Of a DNA stretch of 64,000 bases, positions 17,457 to 27,102 are shown one piece after another (positions within the stretch are counted from its first letter, which is position 1; the number at the start of each line of letters is the position of its first letter). The stretch is taken from NCBI RefSeq assembly GCF_022695595.1, contig NZ_CP074380.1, positions 2,969,501 to 3,033,500 on the forward strand. Reading direction: 5' to 3'. Source of the DNA: Streptomyces sp. MST-110588. GTDB lineage: Bacteria; Actinomycetota; Actinomycetes; Streptomycetales; Streptomycetaceae. The position numbers were made by a program, and so were the translations under genes. Under the pieces are notes generated by a model. It was not told the origin of the DNA, searched no databases, and saw only the letters and a list, made by a program, of their open reading frames with translations.

Positions 17457-17960
17457 ATGTACGAGTCGATCAGGAACGCGGCGCTGTTCGCGGCCACCGC
17501 CACCATGGGGCTCAGCGCGGGGCTCTTCTACGCCTTCGCCTGCGCGGTCATGCCCGGTCTGCGGCAGACGGATGACCGGGCGTTCGTCGAGGCGATGCAG
17601 CGGATCAACGTGGCGATACAGAACGGGTGGTTCAGCATCGCGTTCGGCGGGGCGCTGATCTTCACCGTGGCCGCCGTCGCCCTTCATCTGCGGGCGGACG
17701 GGCGGTCCCTGCTGCCGTGGCTGGTGGCGGCGCTCGTGCTGTACGGGGTGGCGCTGGGCATCACCTTCGCCGTCAGCATTCCGCTCAACGACCGGCTGGA
17801 GGCCGCCGGGAACGCGGCGCGGCTTCCGGACGCGGCGCTCTCCGTGGCGCGCGGGCAGTTCGAGGCGGCGTGGGTCCACTGGAACGTGGGGCGTGCGGTG
17901 GCGAGTACGGGCGCGCTGGCCTGTCTGGTGTGGGCGTTGATGGTACGCGGGCGGTCGTAG
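17457..17960 (+). CDS. DUF1772 (anthrone oxygenase-like) membrane protein
   Basis: A 167-aa protein with four predicted transmembrane helices (about 8-30, 55-78, 83-105 and 145-163). It has the DUF1772 pattern: A-x-FYAFACAVMPGLR after helix 1, MQRINVAIQNGWF, then IPLNDRLEAAG and FEAAWVHWNVGRAV. Some members of this family are annotated as anthrone oxygenases, but most in actinobacteria are uncharacterised membrane proteins paired with an AraC regulator, as here. The start ATG at 17457 is 104 bp from the regulator's start, so both promoters share this short region. Confidence 0.88.
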   Translation: MYESIRNAALFAATATMGLSAGLFYAFACAVMPGLRQTDDRAFVEAMQRINVAIQNGWFSIAFGGALIFTVAAVALHLRADGRSLLPWLVAALVLYGVALGITFAVSIPLNDRLEAAGNAARLPDAALSVARGQFEAAWVHWNVGRAVASTGALACLVWALMVRGRS

Positions 17961-17982
17961 CGCCGGGTGGTGCGACGGCGGT

Positions 17983-19065
17983 TCAGGAGGTCGAGGACGC
18001 GTCGAAGAACTGGAGCGCGATGCGCTGGATCTCCTCCTGGCGCGGCCAGTCGGCGTCCGGGCCGCCCGCCAGTACGGCGAACTGCCGCCCGTCCGGGACG
18101 CCGAAGGCGCGGTCGGTGACCCGGCAGCGTACCCCCAGCTTCTCGCTGTCGTACGCGTAGACGAGCTGCGCGGCGGGTGGGGAGCCGGTGTCGGTGGAGT
18201 CGGTGTCCGATCCGGGTGCGGGTGCGGAAGCGGTTTCGGATTCGGAAGCGGTTTCGGGTCCAGGGATCTGTTCGAGGGTGATCTCCTCGTAGCCCGGATT
18301 GCCCGCCAGGTTCTTCGAGGTCAGCCGCAGTGCTTCGTACGGCGTGATGTCCGGCTCGGTGATCTCGAAGATCTGGAGCAGGCTGCGGTGATCCGGTGAC
18401 CGGTAGAAGACGCCGTCCTTCTCCAGGCTGCGGGTCCAGTCCTCGGGCACCGCGAGCGTGAAGCCCTGGCTGTCCCTGGTCAGCCGGTAACCCTCCGGCA
18501 CCGGGGCCGCGGTGCCGGAGGGGGCCGAACCGGACGTGCCGGGAGAGGGGCCGGCGGGTGAGGTGCCGGGCGCGCCGTCCGTGCCGCGTGCGCCGTCCGT
18601 GTCGGCGGGCGTCTGCCGGCCGGCGGACGGGGAGGCCGACGCCGGGGGCCGGGCGCCCGTACGGTCGCCGCCGTCGCGGCCCCACAACAGCCAGCCGCCG
18701 GTGAGGCCGGCGGCCACGACGGCGACGGTGACGCCCACGACGATCGGCGTGGACCACGTACGCGGCCGTGAACCGGAAGGTGGGGCGTCGGGCGGTACGG
18801 GGAGTGACGCGCCAGGCGGTACGGGTGATGGTGCGTCCTGGGGCCACGTCGCCTCGTGGGGCCACGTCGCGTCGTGGGTCCACGCCGCGTCGGACCACGG
18901 GGTGCCGGGCTCCGGCGTGCCGCCGGTCCGCGACACGTCGCCGGTCCGTGGCGCGGTCCGTGGGCGCGGTGGCGGCGGCCCGGTGTACGGCGCCGGGGCC
19001 GGGCCGCCGTCGTCCCAGCTCTGTGTCTCCTCGTTCCAGCGCGCCCCGCCGCCGCCCGTGCTCAT
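17983..19065 (-). CDS. Hypothetical single-pass membrane protein, last gene of the three-gene IGDHN operon
   Basis: A 360-aa protein. The N-terminal 110 residues are Pro/Gly/Ser-rich and start with a WNEETQSWDD motif. One transmembrane helix follows (about 113-135, IVVGVTVAVVAAGLTGGWLLWG). After another Pro/Ser/Thr linker comes an extracytoplasmic domain of about 150 residues (YRLTRDSQGFTLAVPEDWTR, FYRSPDHRSLLQIF, CRVTDRAFGV) resembling lipoprotein-like domains attached to Streptomyces signalling proteins. The start codon follows the stop of the upstream small gene after one base, so the genes are coupled. No enzyme motif is seen. A role as cell-surface output or sensor of the module is only inference. 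Confidence 0.75.
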   Translation of the reverse strand: MSTGGGGARWNEETQSWDDGGPAPAPYTGPPPPRPRTAPRTGDVSRTGGTPEPGTPWSDAAWTHDATWPHEATWPQDAPSPVPPGASLPVPPDAPPSGSRPRTWSTPIVVGVTVAVVAAGLTGGWLLWGRDGGDRTGARPPASASPSAGRQTPADTDGARGTDGAPGTSPAGPSPGTSGSAPSGTAAPVPEGYRLTRDSQGFTLAVPEDWTRSLEKDGVFYRSPDHRSLLQIFEITEPDITPYEALRLTSKNLAGNPGYEEITLEQIPGPETASESETASAPAPGSDTDSTDTGSPPAAQLVYAYDSEKLGVRCRVTDRAFGVPDGRQFAVLAGGPDADWPRQEEIQRIALQFFDASSTS

Positions 19066-19066
19066 C

Positions 19067-19447
19067 TCATCCTCCCAGCAGCCCGGCCACCGCCTGGCCG
19101 ACCGCGGCGCCCGACGCCAGCATCCCGGTCACCGCGCTCGCGTCCGTCAGGGCCGTACGCAGTCGTGTCAGCCGGCCCGGAGCCGGGCGGCCGGTGGTCT
19201 CCATCTCCTCTTGCGCGTCGGCGAGTTCGGCGCCGAGGACGGTGGTCTGCGGGGTGCCGATCAGCCGGTCCAGGTCGGCCCTCAACTGGCTCACGGCGGC
19301 GTGGAGTTCGACGTGTTCGGCGTCCGGGCCGGGCCGCTCCTGTCCGTCGCCGGTCCGGTTGGTGACCGTGTTGTGGTCGCCGATGGCGAAGGCGCCGTGC
19401 ACATCGCCGATGTGGATGCCGCCGTCCCTCTCGTCAGCTCCTGTCAC
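19067..19447 (-). CDS. Small protein with N-terminal IGDHN motif and C-terminal helical domain
   Basis: A 126-aa protein. I chose GTG 19447, which has a GGGAGG ribosome-binding site 5 nt upstream; it overlaps the upstream gene by 14 bp. Residues 9-30 hold a Gly-rich beta-type motif ending HGA-x2-IGDHN-x2-TN, a close copy of residues 562-583 of the upstream membrane protein. After a short linker there are two amphipathic helices (LHAAVSQLRADLDRLI, ELADAQEEMETTG) and a hydrophobic Gly/Ala end (AVTGMLASGAAVGQAVAGLL). The layout of a short beta motif plus a helical tail recalls adaptor proteins of bacterial NLR and amyloid-signalling systems. That role is my inference. Confidence 0.75.
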   Translation of the reverse strand: MTGADERDGGIHIGDVHGAFAIGDHNTVTNRTGDGQERPGPDAEHVELHAAVSQLRADLDRLIGTPQTTVLGAELADAQEEMETTGRPAPGRLTRLRTALTDASAVTGMLASGAAVGQAVAGLLGG

Positions 19448-21290
19448 GATTGCCTCCCGTGTCCGGGGACTCGCCGCCGCGGCCCGCCGCCCCGCCCGGC
19501 CGTCCTGTCCTGTTGGTCCGGCCGTCATGACCGGCCTGGTGGTTGGTGATGATGTTGTGGTCGCCGATCCCGACGGCCCCGTGCGCGGTCTCGATGAAGG
19601 TCCCGCCGTTGCTGACGTTGACGATCCGCTGCTCGAACTCCTCGGTCTGCCAGCCCGCTTCGTGCAGTGCCAGCCGTACGCCGCCGGCCACCCGGTCCTG
19701 GATGCTCTTCAGGTAGCGGCTGACGTCCATGTCCTGGAAGAGCGAGGCGCCGCGGGCCATGGCCAGTTCCCGTACGGAGACCGCCGGGCCGTCGGGCAGC
19801 GCGCCGCCGTGGCCGCCGGTGGCCATCCGCCATACGGAGACGAAGCCCCGCCACAGGGTGAGCAGCGCCCGGCCCGCCGAGCCGGGCATCCGCGTCAGTA
19901 CCCAGACGGCCTTCCCGAAGGGGTGGTTGTTGCGGTACCGGTGGGCGATCCGGTCCGCGTTGCGGAACAGCGGGCGCAGCGGCAGGAGGACGTGCGGGGC
20001 CACCTCCAGCATGAACATGCCGCCCTGGGTATGTACCCGTACGAAGACCGTGGTGACGATTCCCTCGCCCCAGCCGCCGACCCTGATCCGCAGGAAGTGC
20101 CGCCGGGTCTCACCGCCCTCCTCGACGGCGCGTGCCCGGTGGGCCTCGAACGCCTCCGGTTCGTACGGGGCGTCGGCGCGCCGCGGCAGCCCGTCCACCG
20201 GCAGGAAGACGCACTGGTCGATCTCCAGGCCGCGCAGCCGGTCGCGCACCGCGGCGGCGGCCTGTGGCGAGCCGTGGGGGGCGGGCACCCGCAGCGCCTC
20301 CACCAGCGGGATGATCCGCGCCAGCACGGCACTGTTGTCCATCGGCTCCGGCCTGCGGCCCTTGCGCGGGCGCAGCTCGACCGACAGCGACCACGGCTCG
20401 TACGGGACGCCCGCGCCGCAGAAGGGGTTGGCGGGCGCGTACATCACCATCGGGCCGTGCTGTTCGGTACGGATGCGCTGCCGCAGCCGCTGGAAGCGGG
20501 CGCCCTCCGCCCGCTCGGCGGGATCGGCCATGACGTCGGGGAACCGGGTCCGGGAGAGCTCCCCGGTCAGGGCGCGGGCGAACTGGCCGCGCTGCGCGCC
20601 CACCGCGCAGGCCAGGACGAGGGGCAGGGCCAGGGCGATCCAGGCGTGGAAGGGGCGGGCTCCGGTGGCCCACCCCATGAGGGCGTCGGGGATCAGCGCC
20701 AGCGGGCTGCCCGGACCGTCGTACGTGACGTCTGACGACGGCCCGGAGCCGAAGCCGGAGCCGAAGCCGGTGCCGGAGCCGCTGCCGGAGCCGAGCGGTC
20801 CGGTCTCCTCGCCGGCCAGTGCTGCCACCAGGAGCAGCACGCCGACCAGGAGGAGGGACAGCCGGGCGTACCAGCGCAGCACGAATGCGGTGACGCGGCG
20901 GTACCAGGGCGGCCGGTCGGCGCGTCCGCGGACGAAGGAGGCGACCGCCAGGATCAGCACCGGGGGCAGGAAGGCCAGGATCAGGCCGGAGGTGAGCGGC
21001 ACGGCCACGACCCACAGCAGCAGGATCGCGCCGGCCCAGGCGGTTTCGATGCGCCGGGCGCGCAGCGCGTGGGCCAGGACCCGGGCCGCGTTGTGGCCCA
21101 GCGACGGGGCGGCGAGGCGCTCCTCGTGGACGTACAGCTCCTCGATCACCGCGTCCCGGAACTCTTCGTCGAGGTACGTGCCGGCGCACATGAGGCGGGT
21201 GGCCTCGCTGGCGCTCGGAGCGACCGGCGGCACGGCGGCCGGTACACCCTCCGGGCCGCCGGGCTGCTGAGGCACGTACGTCTGAGTCAC
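19434..21290 (-). CDS. Large membrane protein with C-terminal IGDHN motif (uncharacterised family)
   Basis: A 618-aa protein from GTG 21290 (GGGGAAG upstream). The N-terminal cytosolic segment (about 28-75, YLDEEFRDAVIEELYVHEERL) is followed by a pair of helices near 82-116, one near 133-157 and a fourth near 205-225 after a Gly/Ser repeat (GSGSGTGFGSGFGSG). A large soluble domain (about 235-540) carries conserved-looking motifs such as MYAPANPFCGAGVPYEPWSL, DQCVFLPVDGLP, and EVAPHVLLPLRPLF, which I have seen in uncharacterised Streptomyces proteins. Residues 562-583 contain the HGA-x2-IGDHN-x2-TN motif shared with the next gene. First gene of a three-gene operon; function unknown. Confidence 0.75.
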   Translation of the reverse strand: MTQTYVPQQPGGPEGVPAAVPPVAPSASEATRLMCAGTYLDEEFRDAVIEELYVHEERLAAPSLGHNAARVLAHALRARRIETAWAGAILLLWVVAVPLTSGLILAFLPPVLILAVASFVRGRADRPPWYRRVTAFVLRWYARLSLLLVGVLLLVAALAGEETGPLGSGSGSGTGFGSGFGSGPSSDVTYDGPGSPLALIPDALMGWATGARPFHAWIALALPLVLACAVGAQRGQFARALTGELSRTRFPDVMADPAERAEGARFQRLRQRIRTEQHGPMVMYAPANPFCGAGVPYEPWSLSVELRPRKGRRPEPMDNSAVLARIIPLVEALRVPAPHGSPQAAAAVRDRLRGLEIDQCVFLPVDGLPRRADAPYEPEAFEAHRARAVEEGGETRRHFLRIRVGGWGEGIVTTVFVRVHTQGGMFMLEVAPHVLLPLRPLFRNADRIAHRYRNNHPFGKAVWVLTRMPGSAGRALLTLWRGFVSVWRMATGGHGGALPDGPAVSVRELAMARGASLFQDMDVSRYLKSIQDRVAGGVRLALHEAGWQTEEFEQRIVNVSNGGTFIETAHGAVGIGDHNIITNHQAGHDGRTNRTGRPGGAAGRGGESPDTGGNRDRS

Positions 21291-21610
21291 CGGCTTCCCC
21301 CAAGGCCCGACTGCCCATTACGGCACGTGAGTTGTGCGACGTGGAGGCCGCAGCATAGGGCAGCCCGACGGCCCGTGTCAGGCGACTTGGGGAACGGGCT
21401 GAGCGCCGGCGTCAGGCTCCCACGGAAACGCCGCGAACAACCGGAAGCCCGTACGGAACTCGCTGTTCCGTACGGGCTCGGGTGGCACTCGGATGACGGC
21501 CGTCGCCGCCGTCAGCAGCGGGTGATCGCTGTGACGGAGGCGGCAGCCGCAGGTGTCAGACCAGACCAGGTCAGTCCAGGTCAGACCAGGTCAGGACAGA
21601 TCAGGTCAGG
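21291..21610. other. Intergenic region between mdh end and the IGDHN operon
   Basis: It holds the promoter side of the leftward 618-aa gene, the mdh terminator stem-loop at 21446-21478, and directly before the mdh stop an irregular tandem array of CAGGTCAG/CAGATCAG-like units (about 21560-21615). No gene is seen. Confidence 0.6.
21446..21478 (-). terminator. Stem-loop terminator downstream of mdh
   Basis: Perfect 13-bp stem (AGCCCGTACGGAA and complement) with a 7-nt loop, 130 bp after the mdh stop. No T tract. Confidence 0.6.
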
Positions 21611-22714
<1,104 letters not shown>

Positions 22715-22833
22715 CTATCGGACGGGCGCTCCGCACAGGAGACGGGCCGGTGTGGAACGCCTCACCGGCTCGGCCGACCGGGTCCGTACGGCCGGGTGCT
22801 CCGATGCCTCCCACGGGCGTGCTCGCGGAAGTG

Positions 22834-22874
22834 GGCGACCGCCCGCCGGAAGTGGGGGGAGGCGGGCGGTCGCC
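22834..22874 (-). terminator. Stem-loop downstream of the HTH-DUF2690 gene
   Basis: Perfect 14-bp inverted repeat (GGCGACCGCCCGCC and complement) with a 13-nt loop, located between the stop of the leftward gene ending at 23099 and mdh. No T tract. Confidence 0.5.
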
Positions 22875-23017
22875 GGGTTGTGCGCACCCGTGGGGTTAAC
22901 GGCCGCCTGCCCTCGATCCGGCGGGGCAATCCTCCTTCGTACGTTTTTTTGGACGCGGGTCCGGGACGGCCGGTCCGGACCGGCACGGCGGGTCGGGCCG
23001 GGCCGGGCCGGGTTGGG

Positions 23018-23098
23018 CCGAGTCGGATCGGATCGGGTCGAGTCGGATCGGATCGGGTCGAGTCGGATCAGATCGGGTCGGGTCGGGTCGGGTCGGGA
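23018..23098. repeat. 20-bp tandem repeat followed by GGGTC units
   Basis: Three near-identical copies of GAGTCGGATCGGATCGGGTC, then four GGGTC pentamers, ending at the stop codon of the next gene. The purpose is unknown; slippage-prone. Confidence 0.85.
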
Positions 23099-24543
23099 TC
23101 AGCGTGCCGTGGGCCTGGTGCAGCCCTTGGCGCCCGTGGTCGTCGTCCCGCACGCCTTGACTTTCTTCGGGTCGCCGGTCACCGGCACCATCGCCGTATA
23201 GGCGTCGCCGTCCCGCCCGGCCCCGGCCTTCTCGCTGCGGCCCGCCGCGGTGACGGTGGTCTGGTCGCCCGGCGCCGCACCGGTGATCCGCGCCCACGCC
23301 GCACTGCACACCTTGCTGTACCTGACCTCTATCAGCGCGCCGCCCGCCAGGCCCCGGGACGGGCTGGTGGCGTACTGGCCGCCGCACCCCATGACTTCCG
23401 GGTCCTTCCCGGCACAGGCCGTGCCGTTGCACTTTACCCCGGCGGGCAGGACGGGCTTCTTGCTCGCGGACGGGGACGGTGAGGGCGACGGGTGCGCCGC
23501 CCTGCCGAAGGGCTCGCCGCCCTTCAGGTCCAGCAGCAGTACGGCGGCGGCGATGACGAGCAGCGCCCCGACGAGCCCGGACAGGAACATCGTCGCGCGG
23601 TGCCGGCGCCGCTGCCGGTCGGTGGCTCCGGGGCGACCCCCCTTGCCCGTACGGTCCGTATCCCTGCCCGCACCTCCTGGGGCGGGCGAGGTGGCGGATG
23701 AGGCGCCCGGGCGGCTCGGGGTGTCCGTGGCGCCTGGCGCACTGGTGACGCTGTTGGCGTCGACGGCACCGTATCCGCGCGCGGCGTCCGTGGGACCGCG
23801 CGCGCCGGATATGCCGGCCACTACGGACCCGGGCGGGGCCGGGGGCGGCACGGCCGTCGGCCACCGCAGCGGCGGCGAGGCGGATGTGGCCGCGGTGGCG
23901 GACGGGGGCGGTGAGGCGGAAGAAGCCGGGGGCGGGGGCGAGGAGGGGAAGGCGTCGGCGGTGCCGGTGCGCGGGCCGGGGGCGTGGCGGCCGGTGGGGG
24001 TGCGGCCATGCCGGGGAAGTCCGTACGGGAGGGCGGCTCACCGCCGTAGCGGTCCGCGCTCCTGCCCTGACCGACCCCGCCTTTGTCCCTCCTGTCGCCT
24101 TTGCCCTCCCTGCTCGCGTGGCCCCCCTTGTCGTTCTTGTCGTTCTTGTCGTCCTTGCCGACTCTCTCCCTGCGTCGGCCCTTGGCCTTGGCGGGCGGAG
24201 GACCGAATTCACCCAGCGCGGCCCGCGCCTGCGCCACCCGGGTGGCCTCCATGGTGATGTCGTGGCGCGCCTCCGAACGGCTCCACGCCCGCTCCGCGAG
24301 CTCCCACATGGTGGTGAGGTGTCCGGTGTCCGCGCCGGTCACCTCGGCCAGCGCCACGACCGCGCGCTGCGGCGGCAGCAGCCGGCCGTTGAGATAGCGC
24401 TCCCACGACGTCTTGCTGTAGCCGGTCCGGTCCGCGACGGTGGCCACGCTCAGACCGCTGCGCTCCACGAGCGTGCGCAACTGACTGGCGAACTCCCGCA
24501 CCCTCGGGTCGAGTTCTTCCGGTAGCGCCCTCCAGCGAGGCAT
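23099..24543 (-). pseudogene. Frameshifted HTH-transmembrane-DUF2690 protein
   Basis: Two frames together make one protein like the intact paralogue at 24784-25836. Frame A from ATG 24543 encodes the N-terminal HTH (FASQLRTLVERSGLSVATVADRTGYSKTSWERYLNG) and a Lys/Asp-rich linker. Frame B (readable to 23099) continues the Pro-rich linker, a transmembrane helix (MFLSGLVGALLVIAAAVLLLDL) and a DUF2690 domain (CNGTACAGKDPEVMGCGG ... IEVRYSKVCSAAWARI). The switch fits loss of one C in the run at 23978-23982: with six instead of five Cs, frame A runs smoothly into B. It is either a real frameshift or a sequencing indel. The HTH half alone would be a soluble, tail-less regulator. Confidence 0.75.
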
Positions 24544-24783
24544 TGCCTCCCCCTATCCCCCCGTATACGCGGCATGCGCCGTTCAGTGCGTACTGCTGCT
24601 AGTCCGGGTCGCGCCCCCGCGTGCCGTCCGCGTGGTCGCTCGGTTACTCGTAGGGATGCCGTAGCCAGGATGCCAGTTCCGCTCTCAGGGGCGCATGGAA
24701 GCGTTCGGGCCGTGACCCGTCCGGCGCACGCCGTCTTTCGTCGCCTCTCGCGGACCTTCGCGGACTGTCGCCGCCTTCCGCGG

Positions 24784-25836
24784 TCACGTGCTGGGCCGCT
24801 CCTGGGCCTCCGGGGTCTTCGCCTCGCCCGTGCCGGAGGGCGGCACCGAGGAAGGGGGCGAGAAGCATTCGCGTTTCGCGCCGGTCGCGGGCGAGAGGCA
24901 GACCGTCGCCCGGCCGGGGTCCCCGGTCGCCGTCATCGCCGTCGAGCGGTAGACCTCGGTGTCCCGCTGGCCGACCGCACGAAGCTTCTTGGGATCGGCG
25001 CCCGGCAGCGACAGTTCGACCTGGTCCCCGACCCGCAGGTTCATCGTCCGCGCCCACACCGCGCCGCACTTCGCGCCGTACCGGATCTCGACCCGCTGAC
25101 CGCCCGCCGCCGTGCGCTTGAGCAGGCTCACCGCCAGGCCCTGCGCGCCGCACCCCATCTCGTACGCGTCCTGCCCTTCGCACTCCCGGCCCGTACAGCC
25201 GGGCTGGAAGGACTGCTCGTATGTGGGGCCGGGCGGCGGCGCGGACGCGGCGGGGGTCCGTTCGTCCGCCGAGTGCCTCCCCGGCGCCGACGTGAGCAGC
25301 AGCGGTACGACGACGGCCGCCACGACGACGGCCGTGGCGGAGGCGAACAACGCCCCGCGGGGCCACGGACGCCCGAACGCATGCCCGAAGACGCGGCCGG
25401 TCGCCCGGTGGCCGGACGAGTCGCCGTTCCGGGTCTCCTCTCCCGTACCTGTACTCGCACCTGTGTCCGGGCCCGGCCCCGTACCCGCGCCCGGCCCCGC
25501 CTCGGCCCCCGCTCCGGCTTCCGGTCCGGGCCGGGCCCCGCCGCCCGTCCCGGCCACCGTCCCGGCAGTCGTCCCGTTCCGGCCGCTCCACGCCTGTTCC
25601 GCCAGTTCCCACAGCGCCAGCAGCCGGCCGGCGGGCTCCCCCGCCAGCCGGCACAGCGCCTCCACCGCCTGCCTGGGCGGCAGCTTCTTCCCGTTGAGGT
25701 ACCGCTCCCAGGACGACTTGCTGTACGGGGTGCGCCCGGCCAGCCCGGCCAGGCTCAGCCCCGTACGCTCCCGCAGTTCACGCAGTCCGGCGGCCAGCCG
25801 TACGCACTCGGCCGACGGCGGATGTTCCGTCCTCAC
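24784..25836 (-). CDS. HTH-transmembrane-DUF2690 protein
   Basis: A 350-aa protein in three parts: an XRE-like HTH (about 10-75, LRERTGLSLAGLAGRTPYSKSSWERYLNG), a Gly/Ala/Pro linker, one transmembrane helix (about 161-183) and an extracytoplasmic DUF2690 domain (about 215-325) with its usual cysteines (CTGRECEGQDAYEMGCG, KCGAVWARTM). The topology places DNA-binding or partner-binding inside the cell and DUF2690 outside. The ATG overlaps the stop of the upstream PG-binding paralogue (ATGA), so both are co-translated. Related proteins in Streptomyces are annotated only as HTH-domain proteins; an envelope-linked regulatory role is inference. Confidence 0.85.
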   Translation of the reverse strand: MRTEHPPSAECVRLAAGLRELRERTGLSLAGLAGRTPYSKSSWERYLNGKKLPPRQAVEALCRLAGEPAGRLLALWELAEQAWSGRNGTTAGTVAGTGGGARPGPEAGAGAEAGPGAGTGPGPDTGASTGTGEETRNGDSSGHRATGRVFGHAFGRPWPRGALFASATAVVVAAVVVPLLLTSAPGRHSADERTPAASAPPPGPTYEQSFQPGCTGRECEGQDAYEMGCGAQGLAVSLLKRTAAGGQRVEIRYGAKCGAVWARTMNLRVGDQVELSLPGADPKKLRAVGQRDTEVYRSTAMTATGDPGRATVCLSPATGAKRECFSPPSSVPPSGTGEAKTPEAQERPST

Positions 25837-26783
25837 CGGCGCAGCTCCTCCCAGGTGTCCGGTCCGACGATGCCGTCGACGACCAGGTCACGGGCCTTCT
25901 GGAAGCGTTTGGCGGCGCTCTTGGTACGCGGGCCGTACGAGCCGTCGGTGACGCCCGGGTCGTAACCGTGGTGGCGCAGCAGGCACTGCGCCTCCAGGAC
26001 CTCCCAGCCCGAGCTCTTGAGGTCCATCAGGGTCTCGCGGGTCGGGCTGTACCCGGCCCGCAGCTCGCTGCCCTTGCGTTCCACGTCGCACGGGTGCGAG
26101 CGGCCCTGGACGAAGACGAACGGCGGCAGGCTGTGCTGCTCCCCTCCCCGTCCCTGGCCCTGGCCCTGGTGCTGCTCCTGGCCCTGCGCCACGCCCGGGC
26201 CGCCGGGCCGCGAGTCGTCCTGCCAGGGGCGGGCGGTCAGCAGCCAGGCGGCGAGGGCGGCCAGGGCCACGGCCACGACGGCCACCAGTACCTGCGAGCG
26301 GCGGAACCGTCGCCCCGCGCGGCCCTCACCGGCTTCGCCGGATGCACCAACTGCATCCGGTACGCCGGATCCGTCCGGCTTGCACAGCTCTCCCGACCCG
26401 CCGGACCCGCCAGGCCCGACGGAACTGTCGGATTCGCCCGACCCACCGGACCTGCCAGCCTCAGGGGCCTCAAGAGTCTCCACGGCCTCATCAGCCCCAC
26501 CGTTCTCAACGGTCGCATCCGGCCATGCCTCGGCCGCGAGTTCGTGCAGCACCAGCAGCCGGGTCGGCTCCGTACCGCACACCCGCGCCAGTTGTTCCAC
26601 CGCGTCCCTGGGCGGCAGTTGCTTCCCGTTGAGGTAGCGCTCCCAGGAGGAGCGGCTGTACGTGGTCTTGGCGGCCAGCGAGGCCAGGCTCAGCCCGCTG
26701 TGATCCTTCAACCGTCTGAGCTGTCCGACCAGTTGGCGTACCCGCTGATCCAGCGAGGCAGGCAGTTCCCTCCAACGCGACAT
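25833..26783 (-). CDS. HTH-transmembrane-peptidoglycan-binding domain protein
   Basis: A 316-aa paralogue of the two following genes with a different outer domain. The HTH is at about 8-80 (LRRLKDHSGLSLASLAAKTTYSRSSWERYLNG), then a Gly/Ser-rich linker, a transmembrane helix (VLVAVVAVALAALAAWLLTA, about 165-185), a Gln/Gly repeat and, at the C-terminus, a PG_binding_1 repeat (EAQCLLRHHGYDPGVTDGSYGP, AAKRFQKARDLVVDGIVGP). The outer part should contact cell-wall glycans, the inner part DNA or another protein. The start ATG 26783 (MSRWRELPASLD) is favoured because both relatives also begin with an M-x-RWR-x-LP-type sequence or nearby; an in-frame GTG at 26795 exists. Confidence 0.85.
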   Translation of the reverse strand: MSRWRELPASLDQRVRQLVGQLRRLKDHSGLSLASLAAKTTYSRSSWERYLNGKQLPPRDAVEQLARVCGTEPTRLLVLHELAAEAWPDATVENGGADEAVETLEAPEAGRSGGSGESDSSVGPGGSGGSGELCKPDGSGVPDAVGASGEAGEGRAGRRFRRSQVLVAVVAVALAALAAWLLTARPWQDDSRPGGPGVAQGQEQHQGQGQGRGGEQHSLPPFVFVQGRSHPCDVERKGSELRAGYSPTRETLMDLKSSGWEVLEAQCLLRHHGYDPGVTDGSYGPRTKSAAKRFQKARDLVVDGIVGPDTWEELRR

Positions 26784-27102
26784 GTTCCACCCCACACGCG
26801 CTCTGCGTTCCCCCGAGGCGAGAGCCCCCTATGCGCCCATCATGGCGACGCCCCGGCCGCCGCTTCCTGTTTCCGCCACCCCCCGGAACCGCTTTCGGCC
26901 ACCTCTTCCGCGTCGGGGCGTCCCGTCGATCCCTCATGGGACGCCGCATCGTCGCAGGTGGTGGCGTGGGACGTCCCACGGTGGTCCATTTTGGCAGCCG
27001 GCGGTGGCTGTTGGCGATGTGGCGCGTCAAAGTCGGTGCTGCCAGCCGGGCGGTGCGGTCCACCCCGCGCCGCCCTCACCGCAACGGGGAGGAACCCGGA
27101 CC
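26784..27102. other. Divergent promoter region of HTH-PGBD operon and secreted protein
   Basis: About 320 bp without a gene. A GGGGAGG ribosome-binding site at 27087-27093 serves the rightward gene. A GTGGGACGTCCCAC palindrome near 26965-26978 is the only other structure noticed. Confidence 0.5.
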
